Source: Stenopsyche tienmushanensis (lineage: Eukaryota > Arthropoda > Insecta > Trichoptera > Stenopsychidae). Taken from it: DNA of 64,000 nucleotides. The stretch covers positions 557,394 through 621,393 of the forward strand of contig WACJ01000224.1 in NCBI GenBank assembly GCA_008973525.1. Reading direction: 5' to 3'. Of this stretch, positions 31,423 through 40,613 are shown piece after piece. The position numbers were made by a program, and so were the translations under genes. The notes under the pieces were generated by a model that ran no database searches, had not been told where the DNA came from, and worked only from the letters and a program-made list of their open reading frames with translations. The first letter of the stretch is position 1. Every line of letters starts with the position of its first letter.

Positions 31423-31575
31423 CCATAAAGAAAACCCACCAGACGCAACAACCCAACTAAATCGCTCCCATGGTCTCCTGTTGCCACCCGGCTACTGATT
31501 AAGTATTGCTCAAGAGTGGCAGCGGTGTGTCCCTTTCTGGGGCCCTCCTTTGTTTTCTTCGTCATATCAGTTTTC

Positions 31576-32196
31576 TTAGTCATTTTCTTCAGTCAGGCCG
31601 TGAATATTCACATTTGCGGTTATTTCCGTCTGCCTATTACTTCTCCTTACACGCTCAGCAACCTCTTTCTGCTGCATAATGCACTTTATGTATCTATTCC
31701 AAGCATTCCATGCCCTGTCATCCTTAAGCATTGTAGGGATCATATTACTTATTGTGGGGTGATTGTATTCGGACCCTAGTTCGTTCCGAAGGTTGTCCCT
31801 TTCATTATGCCATGCCGGGCAGACGAATATCGTGTGCTTAGCGTCATCATTGTTATCCTCGCAGTGATGGCACCCAGGGCCTGCTTCTTTTCCAATTCTT
31901 TTCAGGTAGTTCCCGAAGCATCCATGCCCTGTGAGGACCTGGGTTAGATGATAATTCAATTGCCCATGTTTTCTGGTACTCCATGTTTTTATATTTGGAA
32001 TTATTTCATGAGTCCACCGTCCTTTAATTGAATTGTTCCATCGAGTCTGCCACACCGCCATTGTTGTTTCTTTAACTACTTTTTTGGTCATTCCTTCTCT
32101 TAGTGCCTTCCTCTCCAAGGCAAGTAGATCGATTGGCGGTATGGAAGCTAGTACCAGCACTGCGTCTTCCGATACTGTGCGATATGCCGCAGCCAC
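31576..32196 (-). pseudogene. R1-clade ORF2 C-terminal part
   Basis: This 206-codon frame continues ORF2 after a break at 32196-32230. It includes AYRTVSEDAVLVLAS and LLALERKA, then SIKGRWTHEIIP, YHLTQVLTGHGCFGNYLKRI, and the zinc-knuckle-like C-HHC-x9-H-x4-C motif (CHHCEDNNDDAKHTIFVC) near residues 125-142. It then runs to a stop about 65 residues after the motif. The first in-frame ATG is not a real start. Compared with the other R1-clade copy, the CCHC cysteines are intact here. Confidence 0.9.
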
Positions 32197-32197
32197 C

Positions 32198-33544
32198 CTA
32201 ATTGCCCATAATATCAGCCCATATCGGCGCTCTATACAATAGTACTGAGTATGTTACTTCGTTGTACAACATCCTCCTCTTTGTTTTGGGGCCTCCAATG
32301 TTAGGCATTAGCCTGGCTAGATTTTCTGCGGTGCTTGCCGCCTTTGCTGCCACCTTCTCTGTGTGGGTTACGAAGCGGAGTTTATCATCAATTTCTACCC
32401 CCAAGTATCTAATTGATCTGGAAAATTTAATTTCACATCTTTCTATTTTAATGATGGGGGGCACCAGTTTCCTTCTTCTGGAGAAAAAGACAGCTTCCGT
32501 CTTTTGAGCCGCAAGTGTCAACCCAGCTTCTTTAAGCCATCCTATTGTTTCCTCTAGTGTGTCTTCACAGATGACTTGTAGCTTATCCGTCGTTTTGGCA
32601 GTTACCAAAATTGCCACATCGTCAGCAAAGGCGACCATTTTTGCGCCTTCCATCAGAGGTACCCGCAATAGTCCGTCGTACATAACGTTCCATAGTGCTG
32701 GTCCAAGAACAGATCCCTGCGGAACGTCCGCCGTCACTACTCGTTCCCTTCTTCTCCCAGCAGCGTTGGAATAAACAAGTATCCTCTCATGGAGATAGTT
32801 CTCCACCATTCTAACTAAATATGGTGGGGTCTCCAGATTGTATAGGGCCTTAGGGATCAAGGACCATCTCGCTGTGTTGAAAGCATTTTTAATGTCCAAC
32901 GCAATCATTACTACTTGTTTGCTGGCCTTGACGCTTCCCAGCCACGCCTGTTTTATAATGTCCACTACTGTACCAATTGCGTCTATAGTGGATCGTCCCG
33001 GTCGGAATCCAAACTGCATGGGAGAGAGTCCTCTTTCAATGTAAGGCTGGATGCGTTGAAGGATTAGCCTTTCAAATAGCTTCCCCATCCCGTCCAGCAT
33101 ACACAGTGGTCTGTAGGACGACGGGCCTGGAGGTCCTTTCTTTCCTTTTGGTATTAATACAAGCTTCTGTTTTTTCCATGGAGTTGGAAACACTCCTTCG
33201 CCTAAGCAAGTATTATATACTTCCAATAGTAGCTCCGGATCTGTATTAGCGACCTGACTGATGACTATATTTGGTACTCCATCCAGTCCCGGGGCTTTAT
33301 TTCTAGGCAATCGCTTAGTTGCCTTTGCGAGTTCTCCTAATGTGAAGTTCGGTATGTCATCTCCTTCAGTGAGCATTGTCCTGGTAATTGGTGTATTATC
33401 TTCAGGGCACGGGAACAATGCATCTATCACCGACTCTAGATTTTCATCTTTATTTATATACGTATCAGTATTTGTAGGCCGGAGCTTCCGCCTTACAATT
33501 TTATATGGCTTCCCCAATGGGTCGTCATTGACTGAGTCGCACAT
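32198..33544 (-). pseudogene. R1-clade reverse transcriptase (ORF2, 448 codons)
   Basis: This is the longest open frame of the window. Domains in order: DPLGKPYKIV (residues 8-17), typical of the R1-clade linker after the endonuclease; NKAPGLDGVPN (82-92); LVLIPKGKK (128-136); SSYRPLCML (142-150); FGFRPGRSTIDAI (178-190); IALDIKNAFN with the first catalytic Asp (214-223); VPQGSVLGPALWN (274-286); and VAFADDVAIL with the catalytic Asp pair (305-314). RT motif residues are all intact. The frame stops after PIWADIMGN; the next block (SEDAVLV and onward) is in another frame, and about 40 residues seen in relatives are missing. The protein would thus be truncated and, without an endonuclease, unable to integrate. 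Confidence 0.92.
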
Positions 33545-33829
33545 TTCCTCCCAGCATAGTGCCTTTTAAACATTTTTAAACTATAGATTGCCTACCATTC
33601 TGGATATTAAATGGTTTCATAAGAACAATATTTAATCCGCATACAAACGATCTTCTAAAACAAGCATTACCAATTTAAAATACCACAACCTTTTAATATA
33701 TAAAATGTCTGCAAAAAAACATCTATTTTAAAAATTTGCTGTAATTTTTTTTTTCAATATCCCGATTTTTTATTAATCGTTTTTATCCTTAAAAATATTT
33801 TAAACATAAAAAAAATCAATGGTATTACA

Positions 33830-34217
33830 TGGATCGCTCAATAAGTTCGTAGGATGACTGATAAAACATCAAATTATAGACAAAATTTGACTTTATTCAT
33901 TAACATAGTCTCCTTCAAGAGAGGTAAATTCATTCCAACGCTTCTTTAACATTTCGATATCTTTTTTGTAGAACGATTTATCTTTGACCTCAAAATAGGC
34001 TTCAGTTTCGGCAATCACTTCGTCATTGAAGCCAAATTTCTTTTCTTGGAGCATTTTTTTAAAGTCTGCAAACAGTTAGTAGTCGCGAGGAACCAGATCA
34101 GGAGAATACGGTGAATGGGGCAGCAATTCCAAAGTTTAATTTATGCAACTTTTCCATTGTTGCGATCGACTTCAGTACATTTTCTTGGTTAAAGAGCACT
34201 TTTTTCTTCGTCACATG
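33830..34217 (-). mobile_element. mariner element, 3' part, minus strand
   Basis: The terminus CGCTCAATAAGTTCGTAGG (from 33835) is a mariner-type inverted repeat. On the minus strand, from 34217, the frame reads KKVLFNQENVLKSIATMEKL (the HQDNAP-x-H block of the second catalytic Asp, here ENV), then a worn PFTVFS piece standing for the PYSPDLAPSDY block, then NAPRKEIW and AYFEVKDKSFYKK, and finally WNEFTSLEGDYVNE with a stop, the standard C-terminal end of mariner transposases. The 5' half is absent. A third mariner lineage in the window. Confidence 0.8.
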
Positions 34218-35199
34218 TTTAGAGCATAAAAATACAGATTTCAATCTGATAGAAGTTTTTTCACGTGCCGAAACTATAATATTAATACCTTATAATTATT
34301 TCATATCTTTCAATTTTTAACGTACAAAAATATTTTTTCAAATACACATATTTTGCATAATACTATTTTGTCATTTTTATATTGCAGTTGATGATATGTG
34401 ATAGTTTCGTTGATAGGATTGCGTTTCTAACATTACTATGTATTTAATATAGACAACAAGCTATCCCTCTTCCCGACCTTTGATTCAATGTTAGTGATTG
34501 TAGAAGCAGAAAAGGGGTGATGTGACGTCACCAGTCGTGTGCTTGTCTAATACTCAACTTCTTTAGGTAACCTTGTATAGTTATAAAAGGACGTCGGACG
34601 TAATCAGAAAGCGATTCGATTCTTGAAAGATTTCATCTTAGGTCACATTTATCTGTTTGACTTTGGAGACACAAATGAGATATTCTCGAGATATATTCTT
34701 TATATGTATATTAAAGGACTAAATATTAGGAAAATAAATCGATCCATTGGATAGTCAAAAATCGCAACTCTATTTCAACAGTTTAATGATTCCCTTGCAA
34801 CTTAGAATGTATCCAAATATTTATATGAAAAAACATTTTAATGCAATTTATTACAAGTGATATTTTATAAAAATGAATGCGATAAGTATAAACAATGCTT
34901 AAAAATTACAAAACTTAAACAACCCTTCATTCTCATATCCGCATGATCGAAGTAAACGTAAGCGGACTGGTATTAAATACAAGATAAGCCGAAAGGCCAA
35001 CAAATAAACATGATAATTGGAGATACAAACTGTATATTTTGCATAGAACTTATAAATAGAATAAAATATAATATACCATATAAAAGAGATTGTGAATTCA
35101 GGATACTTATTAAAATACAACTTAAAAGAGGTGAGAGAATACTTACTTAGAGTACTTAGAGTTACTAAGAGTATATGATAAGCTTTATTTGGGTTCTGA
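34218..35199. other. AT-rich; balanced segment at 34480-34640
   Basis: No coding or repeat structure that I can support. The segment 34480-34640 (GTGATGTGACGTCACCAG, a CRE-like TGACGTCA palindrome at 34521-34528, and a TATAAAAGG word at 34582-34590) is promoter-like in appearance. No downstream open frame supports a gene there. Confidence 0.25.
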
Positions 35200-36257
35200 T
35201 AAACATTATCAGACAGTAAAATTTATTATGACTCTCAAACCTCCATTTGTGCGATTTCAAAGTTATGCTGGTTTTTTTTACAACAGCTTTTTTATTTAAT
35301 AAAGTGGATAACATAGAAAATAAATCAATAACACTAACCGAAATTTGAAAAAAAATACAATTTTAGACTGTTTAATTCATGTAGTATCTGCTATGACAGA
35401 ATTATAAGCACACTATTTAAGGAGGTATTCTAGTCGATATTTGTTTGGTTTTTTTTTAATTTTTTCAATGTTTTGACTTTTACAAATATGTCCTTCAAAG
35501 AAAGTTCCAAAATTCTAATTACTTACGGAGTTATGGATATTTTAGTTATGCGACAACTAAACCAAGTCTGCCAGAATGAAATCTTTAAAAGCTTTTTTCT
35601 CGAAACTACTTTTTTCAACACAGTTGACATGATATTTCAAGTTTTAATTAATTTTTCTATTTTAAATTAGGTTAAAACCATTTTTATGTAACCTTCTATT
35701 GTTTTTACCAGATTTATATCAAAACTGAAAAAATAAGGTTAAAAAATTATGTTTTTTTTTAAGCAATTGCTATTTTGTGAAAATATTTTTTTTGTGACAT
35801 CTATAATAATTAAGAATTATAATGTTAGATAGAGAAAATCTACACAGAACAATGATGACATTGACACTGCCCATATTATTTCTTCCGAAAAAGAGAGCGA
35901 TTTGGAGTCATATCGAAAATCGCCACGTAAATTATCATACAGCGATGATACTATGTAGTCAAAATAATAATATTTTTTTCTAGTGGATATCAGACATTAG
36001 ATATGCCAGATGTCAGACATCCTTAAAATATTACCAATGATGAAAGATATCCTTAAAAGGTTACCAAAGCTGCTATTTTTTAATTACCTTATTATTTTCC
36101 AGATTTTTTCTTAACTCTTTTTGTGCGATTTTCGATACATTTTATATAGCTGTTTCAAAGTTATGCAGTTTTGAAAAGATATGGAACGCAGTTCACCTTT
36201 TCTATAAGTTATAACTTTTTTTGTGCGATTTTATGACAAAAAATATTTAAGTATATA

Positions 36258-36300
36258 CTCAACCCTCGTATAATCGAAGACTTTTTTCATGGCTACAATT
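36258..36300 (+). repeat. Tigger/pogo-like terminus (weak)
   Basis: ACTCAACCCTCGTATAATCG at 36256-36275 resembles Tigger-type ends in this window and follows TAT. No partner end was found, so this may be chance. Confidence 0.25.
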
Positions 36301-36647
36301 TTATATAATCGGTATACACTCTTATACTTTGGATAGAACATTACTGGATATAATGTTGCTACTCGGATCTACATCCATAAAGATTATCGGGACTGTATGA
36401 TGTCTATGCGACAAATTCTATTCAAATTCCATTAACAAGTCCTATTCACATCATTGGTGATTGACGTGACCTGAGTAGATAGTTGCTTTATCTAAAATAT
36501 TTTTATTTTTTTGAACAATTATTATAATAAAACAGTAGCATCGAAAAACCCGTGTAGAAATGTTATGTTCGTGGCTTGTTGATGGTATCTCCGAGATGGG
36601 TCATTTGAAACAAAAAAATAAAACAGTTTTAGATTCAGTATATCAGT

Positions 36648-36808
36648 GGCTATAGCGCATATCATCCAATTTTTGACATTTGCGAAAATAACAAAATGGC
36701 GCACGTTTTACGAAAAAGTAAAAAAAACGCGATTTTTTTGCAGTTTTTTGTAAAAAAAAAAATACTTAAAATCAAAATTTCAAAAATCTGATGATATGCG
36801 CTATAGCC
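36648..36808. repeat. inverted repeat, 19 perfect bases (29 with two mismatches)
   Basis: Positions 36648-36666 and 36790-36808 are exact reverse complements (GGCTATAGCGCATATCATC). The match extends inward to about 29 bases with two mismatches, enclosing about 103 bases rich in A-tracts and ACGCG words. Confidence 0.9.
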
Positions 36809-36929
36809 ATAACTATGAAAAATATGTCATTCAAATTTCATGACAATCGGCCGGATAGTTTCCGAAATTTCATCAACAAGCCACCGAAAAACCTTGTTTT
36901 GAGATAAACGCGTTTAAAGTTTTGGTTGC

Positions 36930-37112
36930 AGAAAAATTGCCCAGACACAGCTATTGAAACACTCGTTGTTATTTTGGGTATTTCCTCCAAAGATCTTCAT
37001 AAATCGGTTTCAAAACCTCGTGAACATCTTCAGCTAGAGCAGAAGGATGTTTAAAAGTTTCTATCTGATTGTTTTTCACCACTTTCTTGTACTTGCACCA
37101 TGAGTCTGAACA
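36930..37112 (-). pseudogene. Mutator-like transposase fragment
   Basis: On the minus strand from 37111: SDSWCKYKKVVKNN, then FKHPSALAEDVHEVLKPIYE and DLWRKYPK followed by a stop. In a neighbouring frame NNECFNSCVWAIF follows. The WCK(W/Y), the H-P-x-L and the xLKPIYEDL order, then QN-NES-N-x-VW, is the arrangement I know from arthropod proteins labelled Mutator-like transposase. The family name is less certain than the fact that it is a DDE-type element remnant. About 60 codons survive with one frame break. Confidence 0.65.
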
Positions 37113-37287
37113 ATACGTATGCAGCCGGGTGCTCTTAGGTAGTCACCTAACGGTCGCCTAAAAATGTAGTTAGACTCGTCCGATCTTTATGAAATTTCGA
37201 CATAACATTTTTGAAGATATGTACTTTCAAAATTTAAAATAAAATAAAAATCGATTTTTTTAAATTTGTAAAGTGAGAAGACGCCTT

Positions 37288-37503
37288 AAGTCCATGTTGT
37301 CTGCGGACCAAAGAAAAAAAACTTTGGCGGACCTCATCCCAACCCTTGTGACTTAATTTTTAAAACAAACATACATTTCTTGGTCAAATATTGGTCAAAC
37401 CACGAAAAAATCTTGTCCAAGTATAAATAAATGCTTATTTTTAATATTCTCGTGGACCCGCGGTAATGGCTCCAGTTCGCGGACTCCAATTTATAAACCG
37501 CTG
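37288..37503 (-). mobile_element. hAT-type MITE (worn)
   Basis: Reverse-complemented, the right end starts CAGCGGTTTATAAATTGG and carries the subterminal AGTCCGCGAACTGG and CCGCGGGTCCACG words of the CGCGGACC-type hAT ends seen at 1806-3185. At the left lie GTCTGCGGACC and GGCGGACCTC. The left terminus itself and the target duplication could not be fixed. Confidence 0.55.
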
Positions 37504-37620
37504 GTTTAAGCCTATATCTAATGTTCAATAAAGAATTGATAAATCTTGTTTATCCTTCATAATCTTGCATGTGCTCTTTTAATGGAAATTAATTTCGACT
37601 AAATTGTTTTTGTCCAAATA

Positions 37621-37642
37621 TAATACGTCCGCAAAGGGTTAA
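37621..37642 (-). repeat. piggyBac-like terminus next to TTAA
   Basis: Reverse-complemented, this reads TTAA-CCCTTTGCGGACG: the piggyBac target TTAA followed by a CCCTTT end. No partner end was recognised within a plausible distance. Confidence 0.35.
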
Positions 37643-37779
37643 AAATATCGAACATTTCATATGAAAACATTATTAATACATCTGGAGACTTTTAAATAGA
37701 CAGTTTTGTTTTATATTATTATAAAAAAAAATTAGAATGCTTTGTGTTTGATGAAAATAATAAATAGCGAATAAAACAG

Positions 37780-38068
37780 CAAAATTGACGCGGGTGCAAG
37801 ATTGTATGTAGCGCGGCTTTTGACTGTACCCTCAGTGAGATGAGGGTCCAGCACAGCCTCCAGTAGGGCTGCGAGCTTCGCAGCGACCAGACGTTTTGTT
37901 TCGTTCGTGTCCTGTCTCGTCATATACGTGCTGTCCTTGTCTCGCCCCCCCACCGCGCGCGCGCGCCCTATCGCTATCTTTGCTGTCCCGTGACAGTCTT
38001 TTCTGTGCATCGTTACGTGACGCGCACGAAACTGTTTACGCGCTTCGTTCGCGTACCAACGCACGGCC
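37780..38068 (+). promoter_or_regulatory. GC/CpG-rich leader and probable promoter region
   Basis: This is the most CpG-dense stretch of the window, with a CCGCGCGCGCGCGCCC run at 37951-37966. It lies directly before a good first-exon candidate. CTCAGTG at 37831-37837 matches the arthropod initiator core TCAGT; no TATA box stands at -30. The AGACG word at 37886-37890 is DPE-like but too far from that initiator. In an AT-rich arthropod genome such a block is typical of a 5' UTR and proximal promoter of a developmental or neural gene. The true start site cannot be set from sequence. Confidence 0.45.
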
Positions 38069-38159
38069 ATGACGGCCGTCGTACTCCTGGCCATGATGGC
38101 AGCATCCATGGCAATCTTCGGCCGTGGACAGATGTCTAATGGGGAAAAGATTGCCATAG
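38069..38159 (+). CDS. first coding exon: signal-peptide-like start plus splice donor
   Basis: The ATG at 38069 (context GGCC-ATG-A, purine at -3) opens 30 codons plus one base. The peptide starts MTAVVLLAMMAASMAIFG, a strongly hydrophobic stretch of signal-peptide type, and continues RGQMSNGEKIAI. The exon ends at 38159 with ATAG before GTAAGT, a perfect donor, giving a phase-1 junction after the signal peptide, a common place for the first intron of secreted or membrane proteins. The coding stretch is far richer in GC than the surroundings. The KIAIG-like end recalls the first strand of amino-terminal domains of ionotropic glutamate receptors, but that is only a guess. No second exon was recognised within the remaining 25.8 kb. 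The 141-codon minus-strand frame over this region is a composition shadow. Confidence 0.6.
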
Positions 38160-38165
38160 GTAAGT
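38158..38165 (+). other. 5' splice site (consensus donor)
   Basis: AG-GTAAGT matches the metazoan donor consensus; the exon-intron border is between 38159 and 38160. Confidence 0.65.
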
Positions 38166-40399
38166 CTTGCTGAAATATACTACTTCAAAGTGTTGTGCCA
38201 AGAGCAAGTTCAGTGAATCTTTTCGCATTTATAATAATAAACCATGTTATTTTTTATTTTATTTTAATAAATTATTTGCATTTAATTTTTTTATTTTATT
38301 TTTCCTCGATAATCATATTTTATTTTTTTCATAATTTGAAGTATTCATTAAATGACGCTATTATGTTATAATATTATTAAAATTCTTAATTTATAAATCA
38401 CGTTCATTTCTTACGAAAAAAATAAATATATTTAAGAATACTAAGGATGACATTTTTGTCAATAAAAAAATGTCGATTAAGAGCCGTAAAATATATTTCA
38501 TACTCTTACAGCTTATACCCCGAAAAAGAAATAAAAAATATATAAAAACTTATGCGGCAAAAATTTTAATTTTCGCGATCGAAATGTAAAGAACGAGTAT
38601 AAATCGCTTGTTGTTCCATGTTTTCATAATATCCCATGTAGGTTGCGTACGTGCGTGGGGCAGAATGTAAACTGGCGTGCTTATTTAACGCACGTTTCTG
38701 AAAATGTTTTTTCAAAAAATGCGAAAATCCTCCATCAAAAAAATAGTCAAGAACCAAAAAAAAATGGCAAAGTGTGCGCGTATTTATAAAAGAAAAATCC
38801 CGGTGCTCTTCAAATATAAACATCTAACTGAGCGTATTTGCAAAGATTTTTGCTTGCTGAAACTCGCCCAAATTCAATTTTTGCCTAGCTCTTATATCAA
38901 GCACATAAATCGCAAGCTTAATATATTCATACTTGGGGTGTGATAATTACAAAGGCGACCTGAATACAAACTGCACACAATTAAGACTGTCGTAGTTATA
39001 TCCGGACGAAACCTTTGGAAGATTACGACTGAATGTGTAGATTAGCGATGGAAAGCCTCGATGGAATGTGGAATTAAGACCTTAAGAATTATGCGTCGAT
39101 CGCGAGCTAGGATCTATTTCGGAGCCCCACAAACACAATACGAACCAAAAATAAATCCAAATCATAGTATCTACTCATATGGTAGAATTATAGTGCGACG
39201 AAATGACGCCATTGTATCGAATAAGATTCGGCTGCACAAATTATGTACGAAAACTATGAAAATGGCGACATTCATAAGAATGTTCATGGAATAATGCCAA
39301 GATGGCATCTTTCAAATTTCCATCTTCAATTTTGATCCACTGGAATTAAGAATTGCTGCGAGAGTTCCCTAGAATTAGTTATTTTATGGATGAAAATTGA
39401 TACTGTGGATTCGATTTCGTGTTATCAAGATCTCTATATTTTCATAAGCTAAAAATTTAATCTTGTCTACAAATATCTAAGCATATTGTAATGCTAACTT
39501 TTTCATTTGAAAATTATTAAGTATTTATGTTCTGTAATGATGAAGGAAAAAAAAGTTCGTTTCTTTCGTGACTTAAATAAACTTCCATTCAACTTGGGTC
39601 TAAAAGTATGAATTTCAAGTTGCTTATTTTGAAGCCCAAATATAAGAGTACAGTGATAAAAAAAATTGGAGTATCCTTAAAAAGAGCAATTTATAATCTA
39701 TGTTATTCAAGACAATCAATTATTTTTTATGAGCCTTCTTCGAAAAAATCCTCTCAAGAAAGGGGGTGGATTTTATTTAACAAATTGATTGAAAATAAAA
39801 TTTAATTTCGGCATGGTTTCATTTATATGGACACAGGGAAGAAGCGAATAGGAGACACAAAATAAACAGAAAAAAGTCGGAAAATTTATTGTGTTTTTGA
39901 CCTAGATTTTCCGGAAGCTTAATCGTTTTTTAATCTACGATATTTGCCGCGCTTTTCCCAAAATATTGAAAAATAAGCTTTGTTCCGCTTCATATTTTTT
40001 TTCCAATTCTGAAAATATAATATAGACAATAGAAAAAAATCTATTTTAAAAAAAGTAAAAGATTAATGCGCTTAACGAAAGCTAACAACGGAACTCGCTG
40101 TAAAACCTCCATAATATATAGGGACAAATCGCACAGCATGAATCCTGCATCCGGATAGCCATAATCCTTTTTAGGATGTTTTTAATACATTTTTTACATC
40201 ATTAATAAAAAATAGATGATATACGACCGAGCTATATGTAACCCATTTATATTTAAATACAAGCAAGGAGATTAAATGTTTCTCAATTAAAAAAAATAGA
40301 CTCTTTCTATTAAGCTGGACATGGATTAAAATGGGTGTATATTTTTGAGCAAATAAAGAATTAATATTTCACCCCAATGATATTTAAATTATTGATTCA
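38160..40399 (+). other. probable intron sequence; unique block 38930-39300
   Basis: Mostly AT-rich. 38560-38700 and 38930-39300 have more balanced composition and no transposon similarity. The 77-codon frame at 39061-39294 has no recognisable motif. These are typical places for intronic regulatory elements, but nothing here is proof. Confidence 0.35.
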
Positions 40400-40613
40400 A
40401 GTTCGTTCAGTCATTGATGCTCCTGCACAATTTTAATATCAATTCAGTATTTTTTTAAATCTAGAATATACAAGTCTATCTGAAACGTAAACATTAATAT
40501 TTTCCATCTGAGAAATGTGTTGGTATGGATTTTTTCCGTACCAAAATCTGGATGTAAACCCGAACTTTTAAAATAAGAATCCGGGATCGAAAAATTATAC
40601 CAACACATGGTCT
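40400..40613 (-). repeat. SINE, copy F (minus strand, diverged, with A-box)
   Basis: It follows the SINE from the body (ATGCTCCTGCACAATTTTAAT) through CATCTGAGAAATGTGTTGGTA, CCGTACC, CTGGATGTAAACCCGAA (B-box side) and CCGGGATC to TATACCAACACATGGTC, which on the minus strand retains most of the A-box (TGTTGGTATA). The tail side is lost. Divergence is intermediate. Confidence 0.75.

Larger units (their letters stand above)
30994..33568 (-). mobile_element. R1-clade LINE, 5'-truncated, with poly(A) tail and 14-bp target duplication
   Basis: The minus-strand element ends in a poly(A) tail (T run at 30993-31009 on the plus strand) and is bounded by an exact 14-bp direct repeat AACATTTTTAAACT (30980-30993 and 33569-33582). 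It begins near the start of the RT part of ORF2 (CWEEMCDSVNDDP), so the endonuclease and ORF1 were never copied. This is classic 5' truncation during target-primed reverse transcription. The 3' untranslated region holds a hAT MITE (31098-31422). It belongs to a different family from the R1-clade copy at 17464-19090 and is on the opposite strand. Confidence 0.92.
35200..36920. repeat. non-coding flank of a Mutator-like element (probable)
   Basis: The phrase TTGTGCGATTT recurs at about 35247, 36119 and 36218, twice followed by TTTCAAAGTTATGC. An inverted repeat of 19 perfect bases lies at 36648-36666 and 36790-36808. A CAAAATGGCGCACG stretch and GAGATAAACGCGTTTAAAG (near 36900) are words I associate with arthropod Mutator-like and related elements. 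The adjacent transposase fragment (36930-37112) supports the reading; exact limits are unknown. Confidence 0.4.

Noticed and set aside
32202..33569. Plus-strand frames of 68-102 codons over 32.2-33.6 kb
   Set aside because: Shadows of the minus-strand R1-clade ORF2.
37732..38157. 141-codon minus-strand open frame over the CpG-rich exon
   Set aside because: GC-rich DNA lengthens frames on both strands. The plus strand has the signal-peptide-like start and consensus splice donor, the minus strand has no supporting signal.
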